NCBI RefSeq assembly: GCF_016820445.1 | Contig: NZ_JADHDT010000005.1 | Coordinates: forward strand, 248,001 to 312,000 | DNA: 64,000 nt | DNA from: Sphingomonas beigongshangi | GTDB lineage: Bacteria; Pseudomonadota; Alphaproteobacteria; Sphingomonadales; Sphingomonadaceae | Reading direction: 5' to 3' | Shown: piece by piece, positions 16,800 to 29,251 of the stretch | Numbering within the stretch: position 1 is the first letter of the stretch | Layout of the letters: the number at the start of each line of letters is the position of its first letter | The notes under the pieces: generated by a model | Databases searched by the model: none | What the model was told of the DNA's origin: nothing | Seen by the model: the letters and a program-made list of their open reading frames with translations, nothing else | Program-made: the position numbers and the translations under genes

Positions 16800-17318
16800 A
16801 TGTCCCGAGACCAGCAGCAATCCGTCACCAGCCGTCTGTTGGGAGGCGCGCTTGCGGGGCTCGTCGGCGGACTGACCGCGTCGGCCGCAATGGATGCGTT
16901 CCAGGCGGGCATCGCCGCTTTGTCCAAAAACCGCGGTTCGCAGGGTGACGGCGAGCCTGCCACGGTGAAGGCCGCCGACTCGATCGCCAAGGCCACCATC
17001 GGCCATGACATCGCGGACGGGGACAAGCCGCTCGCCGGCCAGGCGGTGCATTACGCGCTCGGCGCCGCGCTTGGCGTTGCCTATGGCATGGCGGCCGCGG
17101 TGCGGCCCGGCGTCACCAAGGGCTATGGCGTCGCCTTCGGCCTGACCACCGCCACCGTGCTCGACGAGGCCGCCGTCCCCGCGGCCGGGTTGGGTGACGC
17201 GCCATGGCGGTCGCCGCTGTCGAGCCACGCCTATGGCGTGGCGTCGCACCTCGTCTTCGGCACCGTGACCGAAATGGTCCGTCGGCGGGTTGCCGCCGGA
17301 CTCACGCCGAAGCGGTGA
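16800..17318 (+). CDS. DUF1440/YagU-like membrane protein
   Basis: 172 residues with several hydrophobic helices: LLGGALAGLVGGLTASAAMDA near the N-terminus, AVHYALGAALGVAYGMAAAV in the middle and two more toward the end (SHAYGVASHLVFGTV). The pattern GxxAGxxxxxxAMDAFQ followed by VHYxxGxxxGxxYG fits the DUF1440/YagU inner-membrane family. E. coli YagU has been linked to acid tolerance, but no mechanism is known. It ends 9 bp before the converging sugar dehydrogenase gene and shows no operon partner. Confidence 0.65.
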   Translation: MSRDQQQSVTSRLLGGALAGLVGGLTASAAMDAFQAGIAALSKNRGSQGDGEPATVKAADSIAKATIGHDIADGDKPLAGQAVHYALGAALGVAYGMAAAVRPGVTKGYGVAFGLTTATVLDEAAVPAAGLGDAPWRSPLSSHAYGVASHLVFGTVTEMVRRRVAAGLTPKR

Positions 17319-17327
17319 TCGATCGCG

Positions 17328-18650
17328 TCACTTCGTCGATACGCGCCAGATCGTGTTGCCGACGTCGTCGGCGACCAGCAGGCTGCCCGTCCGGTCGCCG
17401 ATCACGCCGACGGGACGCCCCTGCGCCTTGCCGTCCGCATCGAGGAAGCCGGTCAGAACATCGACCGGCTTAGCGCCCTCGGCCGGGAAGCCCCGCGCGC
17501 CGAAGGGGACGAACACGACCTTGTAGCCTGACACCGGCTTGCGGTTCCACGACCCGTGCTCGCCGACGAACGCACCGTTGGCGAAGCGGTCGCCCAGCTT
17601 CATGCCGTTCGAGAAGGCGAGGCCGAGCGCGGCGACGTGCGGCCCGAGCGCATAATCGGGACGCTTCGAATATTGCTGCAGGTCGGGGTTCGCCGGCTCG
17701 ACGCGACGGTCCGGATAGCCGCCCCAGTAATACCAGGGCCAACCGAACTGGTCGCCGAACTCGACCTGCGTCAGATAGTCGGGCGCCAGGTCGCTGCCGA
17801 GCATGTCGCGCTCGTTGACGACCGTCCACAGCTGGTTGTTGGCGGGATTGATCGCCATCCCCTGCGGATTGCGCAGGCCGGAGGCATAGATGCGGAACGT
17901 CTTTTCCTTCGGCCAGACCTGCAGGATGTTGGCGCGGAATTTCTCCGCGGCCATGCCGTTCTCGGCGATGTTGGACGAGGAGCCGACACCCACGAACAGC
18001 GTGCGGCCGTCCGGCGCCGCGATCAGCGTGCGCGCCCAGTGGTTGCCGCCCCCGTTGAGCTTGACGACGAGTTCCGGCTTGGCGGCGATCTGCGTCGCGC
18101 CGTCGCGATAGGGGACGCGGACGATGCTGTCGGTGTTGGCGACGTACAATTGGCCCTCGAACAGCACCATGCCGGTCGGCGAATGGAGGCCGGTAAGGAA
18201 GACGTGCCGCTCCTCCGCCACGCCGTCGCCATTGGCGTCGCGCAGCAGCGTGATGCGGTCGGCGGAGGGCACGCCGGCACCCGCCTTGCCCATCAGCCAC
18301 CCCATCACCATGCCCTGGATGCCGCCGACGTCACGCGGCGGGCTGTTCGCCTCCGCGACGAGGATGTCGCCGTTGGGGAGCTGATAGAGCCAGCGCGGAT
18401 GGTCCAGCCCGGCGGCGAAAGGCTGCACCTTCAACCCCGCGGCCGCCACCGGGGTGCGTCCGTCTCGCCAGCCGACCGCATCGGCCACCTTGAAGGTCGG
18501 GATCGTCTGGTCGCGCGGATCGGTGATCTTCGGACGCTTGCCCGTCACCTCGTCGAACGGCACGCGCGCCGTGTCGGGCCAGGCGAGATAGACGACGGCG
18601 GCGATGCCGACGAGCAGGACGATCAACGCGACGCGGAGCAGGTGCTTCAT
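17328..18650 (-). CDS. PQQ-dependent sugar dehydrogenase / sorbosone dehydrogenase family protein, membrane-anchored
   Basis: 440 residues with an N-terminal membrane anchor or signal (LLRVALIVLLVGIAAVVYLAW) and a six-bladed beta-propeller of the soluble-GDH/L-sorbosone dehydrogenase type. Recognisable blade motifs are HPRWLYQLPNGDILVAEA, GLHSPTGM, GGNHWARTL, ASGLRNPQGMAINP and GEHGSWNRKPVSGYKVV. It would oxidise an aldose or similar substrate in the periplasm with PQQ; the substrate cannot be read. It follows the TonB receptor gene on the same strand after 52 bp and may be co-transcribed with it. No PQQ synthesis genes are in the window. Confidence 0.82.
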   Translation of the reverse strand: MKHLLRVALIVLLVGIAAVVYLAWPDTARVPFDEVTGKRPKITDPRDQTIPTFKVADAVGWRDGRTPVAAAGLKVQPFAAGLDHPRWLYQLPNGDILVAEANSPPRDVGGIQGMVMGWLMGKAGAGVPSADRITLLRDANGDGVAEERHVFLTGLHSPTGMVLFEGQLYVANTDSIVRVPYRDGATQIAAKPELVVKLNGGGNHWARTLIAAPDGRTLFVGVGSSSNIAENGMAAEKFRANILQVWPKEKTFRIYASGLRNPQGMAINPANNQLWTVVNERDMLGSDLAPDYLTQVEFGDQFGWPWYYWGGYPDRRVEPANPDLQQYSKRPDYALGPHVAALGLAFSNGMKLGDRFANGAFVGEHGSWNRKPVSGYKVVFVPFGARGFPAEGAKPVDVLTGFLDADGKAQGRPVGVIGDRTGSLLVADDVGNTIWRVSTK

Positions 18651-18702
18651 GCGATCACGCTAGGGGAGGGGCGGGACCGACACAATAAGCCTCTGCCCCC
18701 GT

Positions 18703-20868
18703 TCAGAAGCGATAGCCGATCGTCGCCTGGATCGTGCGGCGGTTGCCGTACCAGCACCAATTGTAGTTGGCGAAGCAGCTGGTCAGGTACCGCTTGTCGA
18801 ACACGTTGGTGGCGTTGACCGCGAGGGTGACGCCGCGCAGCGACGGCGTGGCTTCGGCCAGTTCGTAGCGGACGAGCGCGTCGAACACCGTATAGGCGGG
18901 CGTATCGCGCGCGATGCCGTCGATCGGCGAGATACCCGCGTAGATGCGATCGACGTGGCGGGCGGCTCCGCCAAGCGTCAGGCCCGCCAGCGGGCCGGCA
19001 GTCGGCGCCCAGTCGAGCGCCAGCGAGGCGCCGCCGCGGCCGACCGTCTCCAGCCGCCGACCGATGCGCGCGGGATCGTCGGCATCCGCCGTCACCTTGA
19101 CGCTCTGCCGGCTATAGGCCGCCCGGACTGCGAAGCCATGCGGCAGCGGCGCGCTGCCTTCGAACTCGACGCCGGTCGAACGCACTCGCCCGGTCTGCCG
19201 CGACACGCTGAAATCGGGCGTCGAGGTGAGCACGTTGGTCTGGTCGATGCGGAACCACGCGCCCGACAGCAGGATTGGCGTTCCCGGTATGCTGAACTTG
19301 GCGCCCGCTTCCAGCTGCCGGCCGAGCGACGGATCGGCGATGCCGGTGCTGCCGTCCGCCCGGCGGACCAGCGACGATTGCGGCTCGAACGACGTCGAAT
19401 AGCTGACATAGGGCGCAAGGCCGAACGGCAGCGTGTAGAGCGCGCCGGCCCGCCAGGTGAACTTGCGATCGTCCTTCGCGCCGAGCCCGGCCTGCTCCGC
19501 GTGCGCCCAGTCGTGGCGTCCGCTGAGCAGGACGCGCAGCGCGCCGACGGCGATCTGATCCTGCGCGTAGAGGCCCTGCTGCCGCTGGCGCACGACATAG
19601 TTGCCGGCAAAGGGGTCTGGCACCGCCGCCGGCGTCTGCGGCACGGGCATCGTGCCATAGACGGGGGCATAGGCGTCGATCGGGGTCGCCGATCCGAACG
19701 CGAACGCCTCCCTTGCATGCGCCACCTGCCGATCGGTGCCGAACAGCAGCGTGTGCGACACTGCGCCGGTCCGGACACTGCCGGTCAGCTGGTTGTCGTA
19801 GGTCCAATTGTCCAGCTGTTCGTCGGTTGCGTAGGAGGCGCGGCCGAAGCGGCGGAGCGCCGCATCGAGCGGCGCGCCCGTGGTGTAGACCAGGCCCAGC
19901 CGCGCGGTGACATGCTGATAGCGCCCTGACGCGCGCAAGGCCCAGCCGTCGCCGAAATCGTGGCGGAAGATATAAGTGAGCGCCGCCTGCTCCCGCCGGA
20001 AGCGGTTGCCCGCTTCGCCCGCGTCGAAGCGCGTCGGCAGCCGCCCGTTCGGGCTGGCGATCAGCGTACCGAGCGTCGGAAAGACGCCATAGGTGCCGTT
20101 GTATGGATCGTGCGAATAGGCGCCGAGCAAGGTGAAGCTGGTCGCGCTGCCCGCGCCCGCCGTGACGGCGGCGGACACCGTTTCGCGCTCGCGCTTGCCG
20201 AACGTCTGTTGCGTGGAGGCGCCGTTCGCGCTGCCGTACAGCCGCCACGCTATGCCCGCGCCGGCACGGCCGCCGACATCGGCGTCGATCCGGTACAGGT
20301 CGTAGGTGCCATATGTACCGGCAACCGCCCCATAGAACGCGGCGTCGATCGGCAGCTTGCTGCTCTCCGCGACAAGGCCGCCGGGACTCGACTGGCCGTA
20401 CAGAACGGAGGCGGGCCCCTTGACCACCTCGACCCGGTCGAGCCGCGATACGTCGACCTGCGGCACGGCATAGCCGGTCGGGCTCTGGAACAGCTTGAGG
20501 CCATCCAGGAAGACTGGGGCGTCGAAGCCGCGCAGCTTGAACTGGTCGTAGACTTCCGCGCTCGCCCCGCGCGTCTCGGGCGTCACGCCCGCGACGAAGC
20601 GCAGCGACTGGTTCAGGTTTTGCAGCCCCAGTTCGGCGATATCCTCGCCCGTGATCAGGCTGATCGACTGCGGCGTCTCGGCCAGGGGCGTCGCGGTCTT
20701 CGTGCCCGACGCGGCCTGATTCGAGTTCTGCTGGCCGGTGACGACGATGTCGCCACGGTCGGCGTCGCGCGCGCGCTGCGTCGCGAGATCCTGCGCGGCG
20801 GCCAGGGCGGGCGTGCCGACCGCGGCAGCACCGATCAACAGCGCGTTGGAAATAGGAGAAGACGACAT
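18703..20868 (-). CDS. TonB-dependent outer-membrane receptor, siderophore-receptor subfamily
   Basis: A 721-residue receptor with signal peptide (about 1-26), plug domain (about 40-190; GDIVVTGQQ, TPLAETPQSISLIT, RGFDAPVFLDGL, VEVVKGPASVLYGQSSPGG) and a beta-barrel ending in the outer-membrane signature TIQATIGYRF. The plug features match the ferric-siderophore (FhuA/FpvA-like) group. AAAGG-like sequence lies 9 bp before the ATG. The blh stop is only 23 bp upstream on the same strand with no terminator between, so receptor, blh and rhodopsin may form one transcript. Import through it depends on TonB and the proton-motive force. Confidence 0.9.
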   Translation of the reverse strand: MSSSPISNALLIGAAAVGTPALAAAQDLATQRARDADRGDIVVTGQQNSNQAASGTKTATPLAETPQSISLITGEDIAELGLQNLNQSLRFVAGVTPETRGASAEVYDQFKLRGFDAPVFLDGLKLFQSPTGYAVPQVDVSRLDRVEVVKGPASVLYGQSSPGGLVAESSKLPIDAAFYGAVAGTYGTYDLYRIDADVGGRAGAGIAWRLYGSANGASTQQTFGKRERETVSAAVTAGAGSATSFTLLGAYSHDPYNGTYGVFPTLGTLIASPNGRLPTRFDAGEAGNRFRREQAALTYIFRHDFGDGWALRASGRYQHVTARLGLVYTTGAPLDAALRRFGRASYATDEQLDNWTYDNQLTGSVRTGAVSHTLLFGTDRQVAHAREAFAFGSATPIDAYAPVYGTMPVPQTPAAVPDPFAGNYVVRQRQQGLYAQDQIAVGALRVLLSGRHDWAHAEQAGLGAKDDRKFTWRAGALYTLPFGLAPYVSYSTSFEPQSSLVRRADGSTGIADPSLGRQLEAGAKFSIPGTPILLSGAWFRIDQTNVLTSTPDFSVSRQTGRVRSTGVEFEGSAPLPHGFAVRAAYSRQSVKVTADADDPARIGRRLETVGRGGASLALDWAPTAGPLAGLTLGGAARHVDRIYAGISPIDGIARDTPAYTVFDALVRYELAEATPSLRGVTLAVNATNVFDKRYLTSCFANYNWCWYGNRRTIQATIGYRF

Positions 20869-20891
20869 GGATGATCCCTTTCGGGGCCCGG

Positions 20892-21761
20892 CTAGTGATA
20901 TTGCGACAAACTATCAATAGCAATGTGACCGCGCATGTTGTGTTTCGTGAGGGCGTGTGCCTTCTGGGAGAACCACGGGGTCACCAGCAGGTGCGGCATG
21001 GCGAGTGCCGCGATCGCGGCGAACAATCCACGTATGCCGCTGTCGTCAAAGCGCAGCACGATCGTCGTCACCAATGCGAACACGGCGATCGCTGCCGCCA
21101 TGATCGGCGCGGTCGCGCGCAGATAGCCGGACATGGTGGCGCAGCCGATGCGCGCGCGCCGGACGCTGGTCTGCGGCAGCGCATGGAGGATGAGAAAGCC
21201 GAGCGCGAAGCCAATCAAGGGCGGGAACAGCAGTAGCGCCATCGTCCCGCCGACCAGCCGCAGGTCGCGCCGCGCCACGCCGGTCGCGATCAGCACCGCA
21301 GCCGCTATACCGCCGATCGTCGCCATCACGGCAATGATCGCGGGCGACACGGCATCGCCGCCGGCGGCGACGTGCAACAGCATGTGCAATTGGGCCGGAT
21401 GCAGGGTTGCGGGCGTCGCGATCAGGCTCATGCCCCGTAGCGTCCGCTCGCGCCACGATCCGTGCGGCGCGTCCTCCATCGCAAAATGGACGGCGGAGGC
21501 GCCGAGGAACAGCGGCAGGGCAAGGGCGGGCCGCGTGATCCACCAGGCGAGGCAGAGCAGCGACACGGCGGCATAGGCCGCAAGGAACGCGGGCCTGCGC
21601 GCACGCGCGACGATCGCAAGATCGCTGGCGCCATGCGCCATGCCGATGACGCCCACGGCAAGGACGGCAAAGCCGAGCTGGGCGGCGAGCGGCCCGACGG
21701 CGGCGAGGCACGCCGCCGCCGTCAGGACGCACCACCCGGCCGCGGGCGCGCGCGCGATCAC
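20892..21761 (-). CDS. blh: Brp/Blh-family beta-carotene 15,15'-dioxygenase (retinal synthesis)
   Basis: 289 residues from a GTG at 21761 that overlaps the rhodopsin stop as GTGA; the longer frame upstream is the rhodopsin gene read out of frame. This polytopic membrane protein has the family's iron-ligand His motifs in GMAHGASDL and SAVHFAMED, followed by ATLHPAQLHMLLH and MPHLLVTPW. Blh cleaves beta-carotene into two retinal molecules, the chromophore of the rhodopsin encoded just upstream. Tight translational coupling supports matched production. The carotenoid genes needed for its substrate are not in the window. Confidence 0.9.
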   Translation of the reverse strand: MIARAPAAGWCVLTAAACLAAVGPLAAQLGFAVLAVGVIGMAHGASDLAIVARARRPAFLAAYAAVSLLCLAWWITRPALALPLFLGASAVHFAMEDAPHGSWRERTLRGMSLIATPATLHPAQLHMLLHVAAGGDAVSPAIIAVMATIGGIAAAVLIATGVARRDLRLVGGTMALLLFPPLIGFALGFLILHALPQTSVRRARIGCATMSGYLRATAPIMAAAIAVFALVTTIVLRFDDSGIRGLFAAIAALAMPHLLVTPWFSQKAHALTKHNMRGHIAIDSLSQYH

Positions 21762-22471
21762 GCCGCGTGGCGGCGCGTCTCGCCGTCGTCTCCCAGCGCC
21801 GCGTCGAGGTTCTTCGCGGCGTAGAAGGCGTAGGCGACCTTGGCGACCACATCCATGACCAGGATCGCCCAGACGGAGCTCGGGTCGCTGATCATCTTGA
21901 GGCCTTCGGGGCCGATGGCGAAAACGATGGGATAAAGGAACCACACAACCGTCAGCAGCGTGACGTTCTTTCCATATGCCTGGCCGACAGCGGTGCCGCG
22001 GGCGTTGGCCGCCGTCCGCAGGGGGACCCAGAGCAGGTACAACACGCCGACGAAGGCGGCGCACGACCAGGCGAACCAAACCCATTTCACCAGCGGAACC
22101 TGCGCCAGCGACGAGATGAGCCCGGTCACGATCATCAGCACGTCGAGCGTGATGATCGCCGTCAGATAACCGCCGACTTCGCCCGTCCGGCCGCGATCGT
22201 GGAAGGCGACGAGCACGAGGCCAGCGAGCAGGATCGGCGTCGTGACCGACCAGTCCAGATAGCGCGCGACATAGGTCACGGCGCCGTCGACGGTGACGAG
22301 CGTGCCGATGCCGAAAGCCATGGCGAGATAGGCCGTTGCCGCGATGAACGGCACGCTGGCGTGCAGCAGCGTATGGTGTCCCGCTGGATAGCTTTTCCTG
22401 CCCGTCGCATAGATCGCGAGCGATCCCAGCGACATGATGGTAAATCCTGTCAGAAAGGCGGTCTGGTCCAT
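21758..22471 (-). CDS. Microbial (type I) rhodopsin with DTG helix-C motif, likely outward proton pump
   Basis: 237 residues, seven transmembrane helices. Helix C reads RYLDWSVTTPILLAG: Asp73 is the retinal Schiff-base counterion/proton acceptor, Thr77 the second motif residue, and the usual cytoplasmic proton donor is replaced by Gly84, giving a DTG motif. Leu81, at the spectral-tuning position, suggests green absorption. Helix G carries Asp207 and the retinal-binding Lys211 (DVVAK). The DTG group is known from sphingomonads and some gammaproteobacteria and pumps protons with a donor arrangement different from DTE/DTD pumps. The gene is followed by blh with a GTGA overlap. It would add to proton-motive force in light. 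Confidence 0.93.
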   Translation of the reverse strand: MDQTAFLTGFTIMSLGSLAIYATGRKSYPAGHHTLLHASVPFIAATAYLAMAFGIGTLVTVDGAVTYVARYLDWSVTTPILLAGLVLVAFHDRGRTGEVGGYLTAIITLDVLMIVTGLISSLAQVPLVKWVWFAWSCAAFVGVLYLLWVPLRTAANARGTAVGQAYGKNVTLLTVVWFLYPIVFAIGPEGLKMISDPSSVWAILVMDVVAKVAYAFYAAKNLDAALGDDGETRRHAA

Positions 22472-22592
22472 AGGGTGTCGTCCTGGGGCGGAACGGCTCT
22501 ATGCCGCTCCCGACGCCTTAACGTGGTTTGTAACTTTTTGTGTCCGGCCGGCCGCCGACCAAAGGCGGCGGCCATCGGCGCCCGACGCAGAA

Positions 22593-22620
22593 AGGCCGCC
22601 GACATCGCTGTCGGCGGCCT
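22593..22620 (-). terminator. Hairpin terminator after katG
   Basis: aggccgccgac (22593-22603) and gtcggcggcct (22610-22620) form a perfect 11-bp stem with a 6-nt loop, followed in the minus direction by TTTC. It lies 73 bp after the katG stop and upstream of the rhodopsin gene, so katG transcripts should mostly end here and the rhodopsin operon should have its own promoter in 22472-22592. Confidence 0.65.
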
Positions 22621-22692
22621 CGTCGCCCGCTTCGGGGCAGGGGAGGGTGAAGCGGGCGTGCTGCCGGCCGGAGCGGGCCCCGGCGGAGACGA

Positions 22693-25985
<3,293 letters not shown>

Positions 25986-25996
25986 CGGTGTTCGTG

Positions 25997-26506
25997 TCAG
26001 TCCTCTTGGATCAGATAGGGATCGGCGATGCCGAGCGCGGCGAGCGCCTGTCGCTCGATCTCTTCCATGCCTTCCGCCTCGTCATCCTCGATATGGTCAT
26101 AGCCTAGCAGATGCAGGACGCCGTGCACCATCAAATGGGTGGCATGATCGGTGACGCTGATCCCCCGCTCGGCAGCCTCCGCGACGCAGACGCCATGCGC
26201 GAGGACGATGTCGCCGAGCAGAAGTTCCCCATCGTCCGAATTCTGGCTGACCGTGTCGATCAGGTCGGCTTGCACCATGGGAAAGGAGAGCACGTTGGTC
26301 GGCTTGTCCTTGCCGCGATACTGGCGGTTGAGCGCGTGCACCTCGTCGTCGGCGGTGAGGCGGAGCGAGATTTCCACCGCGGCCGGGGTGGTCAGCAGGC
26401 CGCCGTGCGGGGTGCGTTCGATAGCCGCACGGGCGGCGCGCGTGGCGACGCCGTCCCAGTCCGCGTCGGGCCAGGGATCTTCGCGGGTAAGTTCGATCTG
26501 GATCAT
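25997..26506 (-). CDS. ybeY: rRNA maturation endonuclease YbeY
   Basis: 169 residues from the ATG at 26506. The UPF0054 zinc motif H-x3-H-x5-H is complete as His128, His132 and His138 (HGVLHLLGYDH), and GKDKPTNVLSFP is the other family signature. YbeY takes part in 16S rRNA 3'-end processing and 70S quality control. The frame is open for 59 more codons upstream, but that part does not resemble the family and overlaps no start signal. It lies between phoH and corC as in most proteobacteria. Confidence 0.95.
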   Translation of the reverse strand: MIQIELTREDPWPDADWDGVATRAARAAIERTPHGGLLTTPAAVEISLRLTADDEVHALNRQYRGKDKPTNVLSFPMVQADLIDTVSQNSDDGELLLGDIVLAHGVCVAEAAERGISVTDHATHLMVHGVLHLLGYDHIEDDEAEGMEEIERQALAALGIADPYLIQED

Positions 26507-26689
26507 CGGGCTGGGTCCGTCAGGCTGAAGGAGTCGCGCGGGAAAGGCGGCAGGCGTCGTCGATGCGCGCGCATATACGGACGAACGGCAATGCGCGATG
26601 GGCCGACCAGCGTTCCGACCGAAATCGTTTATCGCGGCGCGCGCCGCCAGCGCACGACCGGCATCGTCGCGCGCCATCGGCACCCATGT

Positions 26690-27688
26690 TCAACCGGCCG
26701 GTCCCTCGTAAGCCTCGACGATCCGGCCGACGATCGGGTGGCGGACCACGTCGGCGGCGGTGAAGCGGCACATCGAGATGCCTTCCACGCCTTCCAACCG
26801 ATAGGTCGCGTCAGCGAGGCCACTGGCCGCGACCCCGCCGGGCAGGTCGGTCTGATTGGGGTCGCCGCAGATCACCATGCGGCTGTTCTGGCCGAAGCGG
26901 GTGAGGAACATCTTCATCTGCGCGGGGGTCGTGTTCTGCGCCTCGTCGAGGATCACGAACGCGTCCGCGAGCGTGCGGCCGCGCATGAAGGCGATGGGCG
27001 CGATCTCGATCTCGCCGCTCGCGATGCGTCGCTCGACCTGCTCGGCCGGCAGGCAGTCATGCAGCGCGTCGTAAAGGGGGCGCAGATAGGGGTCGACCTT
27101 CTCCTTCATGTCGCCCGGCAGGAAGCCGAGCTTCTCGCCGGCTTCCACGGCCGGGCGCGAAAGGATCAGTCGCTGCACCGAGCCGGTGATGAGCTGCGCG
27201 ACGGCCTGCGCGACCGCGATATAGGTCTTGCCGGTGCCGGCCGGGCCGAGCGCGAAGATCATGTCGTGGCTGGTCAGTTCGCGCATGTAATGCGCCTGCG
27301 CCGGCGTGCGGGGCACGATCGTCTTCTTGCGCGTGCGGATCATCACCGACGGCACGGCACCGCGTTCGGCGCTGACGATGCCGTCGAGCGTCGGCTCCGC
27401 GGCCATCGCGATCGAGGCATCGACGAGCCCGGTATCAACCTCCTCGCCGCGCTGGATCCGCTGATAGAGATCGTTGAGCACGTCGCGAGCGAGCGCGACC
27501 TGTTCGGCCGTTCCCTCCAGGCCGACGCGATTGCCGCGCGCGGTGATATAGACGCCTAAACGGTTTTCCAGCGCGACGAGATGCTGGTCGTATTGGCCGA
27601 AGAGTAGGCTGAGCAGCTGGGGCTTGTCGAAAAGGACCTCTACCCGGCTGCGTTCACCGGACTGGGCGGGGACAGGCTTGCGGCTCAT
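26690..27688 (-). CDS. PhoH-family ATPase (YbeZ)
   Basis: 332 residues from the ATG at 27688, with AAAGGA 5-6 bp upstream. It has an N-terminal KH-like region (VEVLFDKPQLLSLLFGQYD) and then a PhoH ATPase domain with Walker A GPAGTGKT at about 148-155 and Walker B VILDEAQN with Asp248/Glu249. GDPNQTDLP is the sensor motif. PhoH/YbeZ acts with YbeY in RNA metabolism. An in-frame ATG 78 bp upstream is less likely. The 183-bp gap to ybeY contains no ORF I can support. Confidence 0.92.
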   Translation of the reverse strand: MSRKPVPAQSGERSRVEVLFDKPQLLSLLFGQYDQHLVALENRLGVYITARGNRVGLEGTAEQVALARDVLNDLYQRIQRGEEVDTGLVDASIAMAAEPTLDGIVSAERGAVPSVMIRTRKKTIVPRTPAQAHYMRELTSHDMIFALGPAGTGKTYIAVAQAVAQLITGSVQRLILSRPAVEAGEKLGFLPGDMKEKVDPYLRPLYDALHDCLPAEQVERRIASGEIEIAPIAFMRGRTLADAFVILDEAQNTTPAQMKMFLTRFGQNSRMVICGDPNQTDLPGGVAASGLADATYRLEGVEGISMCRFTAADVVRHPIVGRIVEAYEGPAG

Positions 27689-27817
27689 GCGGTCCTTTCG
27701 GCGGTCGTGATCCCTGCCGTTCATAATGGCGGACGGCCAGGGGTGTTGCGGCGATGTGGGAACCATGGCCCCCGCATTCCAGTCTGACAGCAGGCGAGGC
27801 CTTGGGACAGCCCCGTT

Positions 27818-29188
27818 TTACGCGGCCTGCCGCAGTCTGACCGATCCCGACAGCGAATTCGGACCGGCCGCGACCAGTTCCACGTCGACCAGGTCGCCGA
27901 TCGCCGCGTCGGCCATCAGGTGCACGGACTGCAACCACGGGGATTTGCCCAGCATCTGCCCCGGCAGCTTGCCGCGACGTTCGACCAGGACCTGGCACAC
28001 ACGCCCGACGCTGGCGGCGTTGAAGCCATGCTGGTCGCGGTTGATCCGTGCCTGCAAGCGCTGCAGCCGCTCGTCCATCACCTCGGCGGCGATGTCGTCG
28101 CCCATGGTCGCCGCGGGCGTGCCGGGGCGGGGGCTGTACTTGAACGAGAAGGCCTGAGCGTAGCCGACGGCATCGATCAGGCTGAGCGTATCCTCGAACT
28201 CCGACTCGGACTCTCCGGGGAAGCCGACGATGAAGTCGCCCGACAGCGCGATGTCGGGCCGGGCGGCGCGGATACGGTCGATCAGGCGAAGATAGGAGTC
28301 GCGATCGTGGCTGCGGTTCATCGCCTTCAGCACACGGTCGTTGCCCGCCTGAACCGGCAGGTGGAGGAACGGCATCAGGCTTTCGACATCGCGATGCGCG
28401 TCGATCAGGCCCTGCGTCATGTCGTTGGGATGGCTGGTCGTGTAGCGGATGCGAGCGAGGTTGGGGATGCGATCCAGCGTACGGATCAGGCCGCCGAGAT
28501 CCTGGCCGTCCTGGGCCCATGCGTTGACGTTCTGGCCGAGCAGCGTGATCTCCCGCGCGCCGGCGTCGACCAGAGCCTTCGCCTCGTCGACGATCGCCGC
28601 GAACGGCCGGCTGATCTCCGCACCCCGCGTATAGGGCACGACGCAATAGGTGCAGAACTTGTCGCAACCCTCCTGTACCGTCAGGAAGGCGGTAGGGCCG
28701 ACCCGACGGCGCGCCGGCAAGGCCCCGAACTTCGACAGGGCGGGCATGTCGGTGTCGAGCGCCGCAGCACCGTCCGCCGCCGCCTTCGCGACCAGCGCGG
28801 GGAGGTTGTGATAGGCCTGCGGGCCGACGACGACATCGACCTTTGCCCGGCGGACGATCTCCTCGCCCTCCGCCTGGGCGACGCAGCCAGCGACGGCGAT
28901 CATCGGCACGCGGCCCTGCTCCCCCGCGACCTTGCGCAGGCGGCCGATATCGGAATACACCTTTTCCGTCGCCTTCTCGCGGATGTGGCAGGTGTTGAGC
29001 ACGACGAGGTCGGCGGCGTGCGCATCGTCCGTGGGAGCGAGTCCATCCGCGGCCATCAGTTCGGCCATGCGTTCGCCGTCATAGACGTTCATCTGGCAGC
29101 CGAACGACTTGACGTGAAAGGTTCGGGGCGCGCCTGCACCGGTCGTGTCGGCAGGGGTAGGAACGGGAGTTTCACCGGGGAATTGCAT
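27818..29188 (-). CDS. miaB: tRNA-2-methylthio-N6-dimethylallyladenosine synthase MiaB
   Basis: 456 residues from the ATG at 29188. The N-terminal UPF0004 domain ligates the auxiliary cluster through Cys31 ([11 protein letters not shown]), Cys67 ([10 protein letters not shown]) and Cys102 (GCVAQAEG). The radical-SAM core has Cys175, Cys179 and Cys182 (CDKFCTYC), and a C-terminal TRAM domain follows from about residue 390. The enzyme adds the methylthio group to i6A37 of tRNAs. Other in-frame ATGs lie up to 69 bp upstream; none has a strong ribosome binding site. First of the miaB-phoH-ybeY-corC set. Confidence 0.96.
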   Translation of the reverse strand: MQFPGETPVPTPADTTGAGAPRTFHVKSFGCQMNVYDGERMAELMAADGLAPTDDAHAADLVVLNTCHIREKATEKVYSDIGRLRKVAGEQGRVPMIAVAGCVAQAEGEEIVRRAKVDVVVGPQAYHNLPALVAKAAADGAAALDTDMPALSKFGALPARRRVGPTAFLTVQEGCDKFCTYCVVPYTRGAEISRPFAAIVDEAKALVDAGAREITLLGQNVNAWAQDGQDLGGLIRTLDRIPNLARIRYTTSHPNDMTQGLIDAHRDVESLMPFLHLPVQAGNDRVLKAMNRSHDRDSYLRLIDRIRAARPDIALSGDFIVGFPGESESEFEDTLSLIDAVGYAQAFSFKYSPRPGTPAATMGDDIAAEVMDERLQRLQARINRDQHGFNAASVGRVCQVLVERRGKLPGQMLGKSPWLQSVHLMADAAIGDLVDVELVAAGPNSLSGSVRLRQAA

Positions 29189-29251
29189 GGCCGCCGCATA
29201 GCGGGTTTGCGGTCCCATCGCCAGCATCGCGCAAGCAGGGAGAAGGCGCCA

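Noticed and set aside
19112..20923. 603-codon minus-strand frame overlapping the TonB receptor in another frame
   Set aside because: Arg-rich out-of-frame reading. The receptor frame has a signal peptide, plug motifs and the C-terminal outer-membrane signature.
21758..22471. Light-driven chloride or sodium pump, or sensory rhodopsin
   Set aside because: The helix-C motif is D-T-G, not NTQ, TSA or NDQ, and no transducer gene is adjacent. Proton pumping fits best.
22472..22592. EcfG general-stress promoter (GGAAC-N16/17-CGTT) for the rhodopsin
   Set aside because: GGAAC occurs only on the wrong strand and without a properly spaced CGTT.
27920..29251. Long in-frame plus-strand extension upstream of the MipA gene
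   Set aside because: It runs antisense to miaB; the ATG at 29252 has a ribosome binding site and starts a signal peptide.
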